A stretch of 64,000 nucleotides of DNA from positions 1 through 64,000 of the forward strand of contig CAJXLK010000013.1 in the NCBI GenBank assembly GCA_913055635.1, read 5' to 3'. The position numbers and the translations under genes are program-made. The notes beneath the pieces are model-generated. The model was not told the origin of the DNA, did no database searches, and saw only the letters and a list, made by a program, of their open reading frames with translations. This document shows positions 62,916 through 64,000 of the stretch, one piece after another. This DNA is from an uncultured Bacteroidota bacterium (GTDB lineage: Bacteria; Bacteroidota; Bacteroidia; Bacteroidales; UBA12077). How positions within the stretch are numbered: the first letter of the stretch is position 1; each line of letters begins with the position of its first letter.

Positions 62916-64000
62916 ATGAACAAATCGGGTAAAATCATACTGGTGGGCATATTGTTGGTTGTGTTTTCCTCTTTGTCTTATACCCAGGAATTGAAAGTAT
63001 ATGATGCAGAAACCCTGGAGCCCATTGAGAATGTGGCCATTTACAACCACTCTCAAAAGCATTCGGTCATCACCGATGCCCGGGGTTTGGCCAGCCTGGA
63101 AGAATTTACCTCCAGCGATTCGATCTATTTTCAACATCCCACCTATAAGAGTGTGTTACGGACCAAACAAGAGCTCAGGCAGCTGGATTATGCCCTTGCC
63201 CTTAATAAGCGGGTGATTAAACTGAAGGGTTTTGTGGTTTCAGCCTATCGTTGGGAACAGAATAAGGAGGAGGTTCCCAATAAAATTACCACCATACGCC
63301 CCCGGGAAATAGATTTTAAGAATCCTCAAACGGCAGCTGATTTGCTGGGAACGTCCAATGAAGTATTCATTCAGAAGAGTCAGCTTGGAGGGGGAAGCCC
63401 CATGATTCGAGGGTTTGCCACCAACTCTGTTTTGCTGGTGGTTGACGGGGTTCGAATGAACAATGCCATTTTCCGCGGGGGCAATTTGCAAAATGTCATC
63501 TCTCTGGATCCCCATGCCCTGGAAAATACAGAAGTCATTTTCGGGCCCGGGTCGGTCACTTATGGTTCGGATGCCCTGGGTGGGGTGATGGACTTCCACA
63601 CCAAAAGTGTGAAACTATCGACCGATGATCAGGCCAATCATCAGGCCAATGCCTTGTTGCGGTATTCATCGGCCAACAATGAAAAGACCGGCCACATTGA
63701 CTACAATTACGGCCGGGGCAAGTGGGGACTGCTCACCAGTGTCTCATTCAGCGATTACGGCCACCAGATGATGGGTAGCCACAAACATCCCGGCTACAAG
63801 CGGGAGAAATATGTTAAACGCATCAATGGCCGGGATTCAGTGGTGAACAATCCCAACCCCAATGAGCAGTACCCTTCGGGATACCATCAATTGAATGTAA
63901 TGGGAAAGCTTCGCTATCGCCCAGGCAGTCAGTTCAACCTTAGTTATGGCTACCATTATTCGACCACTACTGACATTCCCCGCTATGACCGGTTGATCCA
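62916..64000 (+). CDS. TonB-dependent receptor, haem/haemoglobin type (3' end beyond window)
   Basis: Open frame from ATG 62916 running out of the window at 64000 (361 codons seen). It has a signal peptide (IILVGILLVVFSSLSYTQ), a short carboxypeptidase-like N-terminal domain (about 25-100), and then a plug with LLGTSNEVFIQKSQLGG, PMIRGFATNSVLLVVDGVRM and VIFGPGSVTYGSDALGGVM, typical of outer-membrane haem/haemoglobin receptors. The barrel begins near residue 245. No susD-like gene is visible in the sequence available. Iron or haem import is inferred from plug sequence only. Confidence 0.85.
   Translation, partial: MNKSGKIILVGILLVVFSSLSYTQELKVYDAETLEPIENVAIYNHSQKHSVITDARGLASLEEFTSSDSIYFQHPTYKSVLRTKQELRQLDYALALNKRVIKLKGFVVSAYRWEQNKEEVPNKITTIRPREIDFKNPQTAADLLGTSNEVFIQKSQLGGGSPMIRGFATNSVLLVVDGVRMNNAIFRGGNLQNVISLDPHALENTEVIFGPGSVTYGSDALGGVMDFHTKSVKLSTDDQANHQANALLRYSSANNEKTGHIDYNYGRGKWGLLTSVSFSDYGHQMMGSHKHPGYKREKYVKRINGRDSVVNNPNPNEQYPSGYHQLNVMGKLRYRPGSQFNLSYGYHYSTTTDIPRYDRLI

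Overview
The window is a chromosomal stretch of a Bacteroidota organism, most likely an anaerobic or facultative member of the Bacteroidales/Marinilabiliales group. Pointers are the Bacteroidetes-type promoters (TTTG, about 20 nt, TAnnTTTG) before the tRNA cluster, ssrA and a candidate RNA; the order rpsU-xerC-hpf-tRNAs-tuf-tRNA-Trp; a PorT-like type IX secretion protein; the lipoprotein TamL; DUF3078, DUF5723 and DUF5916 envelope proteins; a tmRNA tag ending in YALAA; a Rho with a long disordered insert; and a fermentative gene set (NifJ, tryptophanase). All calls come from reading the sequence; no database search was run.

Layout. 1-7 kb: translation cluster on the minus strand (tRNA-Trp, tuf, four tRNAs, hpf, xerC, rpsU), then a helix-hairpin-helix protein, a sodium:neurotransmitter-type symporter and class I aldolase. 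7-20 kb: housekeeping genes (tamL, an RNA 2'-O-methyltransferase, porT, purL, a CNNM/CBS protein, nadD, gmk, yicC, a MATE pump, tnaA). 20-33 kb: a DUF3078 porin-like protein; a carboxyltransferase-like protein flanked by 17-bp palindromes; a minus-strand group of a dihydroorotate-dehydrogenase-like protein, a LytS-type sensor kinase and nifJ; then rho. 33.7-38.6 kb: rpoD, a candidate structured RNA, truD, a 19-bp inverted repeat, rpe, an alanine/saccharopine dehydrogenase relative, and ssrA. 38.7-41.4 kb: decayed genes beside ssrA (a broken AAA ATPase, and a DUF2807 remnant fused tail-to-tail with a DUF5700 protease). 42-44.6 kb: two curlin-repeat genes with a LuxR regulator. 45-51 kb: two S9 peptidases around a receiver-domain protein and a degenerate 40-bp tandem repeat. 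51-64 kb: DUF5916 protein, a broken cysK/cysE pair, a lipoprotein, a DUF5723 plus large lipoprotein pair, a large membrane-anchored propeller protein, and the start of a TonB-dependent haem-type receptor cut by the window edge.

No CRISPR array, complete insertion sequence, prophage or defence island was found. The strongest leads are: the carboxyltransferase-like protein that lacks both the biotinyl lysine and the catalytic threonine; the unexplained folded RNA between rpoD and truD; the palindrome family around 21.5-23.8 kb; the unusually strong Shine-Dalgarno sites on rpsU and hpf in a phylum that rarely uses them; the curlin locus; and the gene-collision scar near ssrA.
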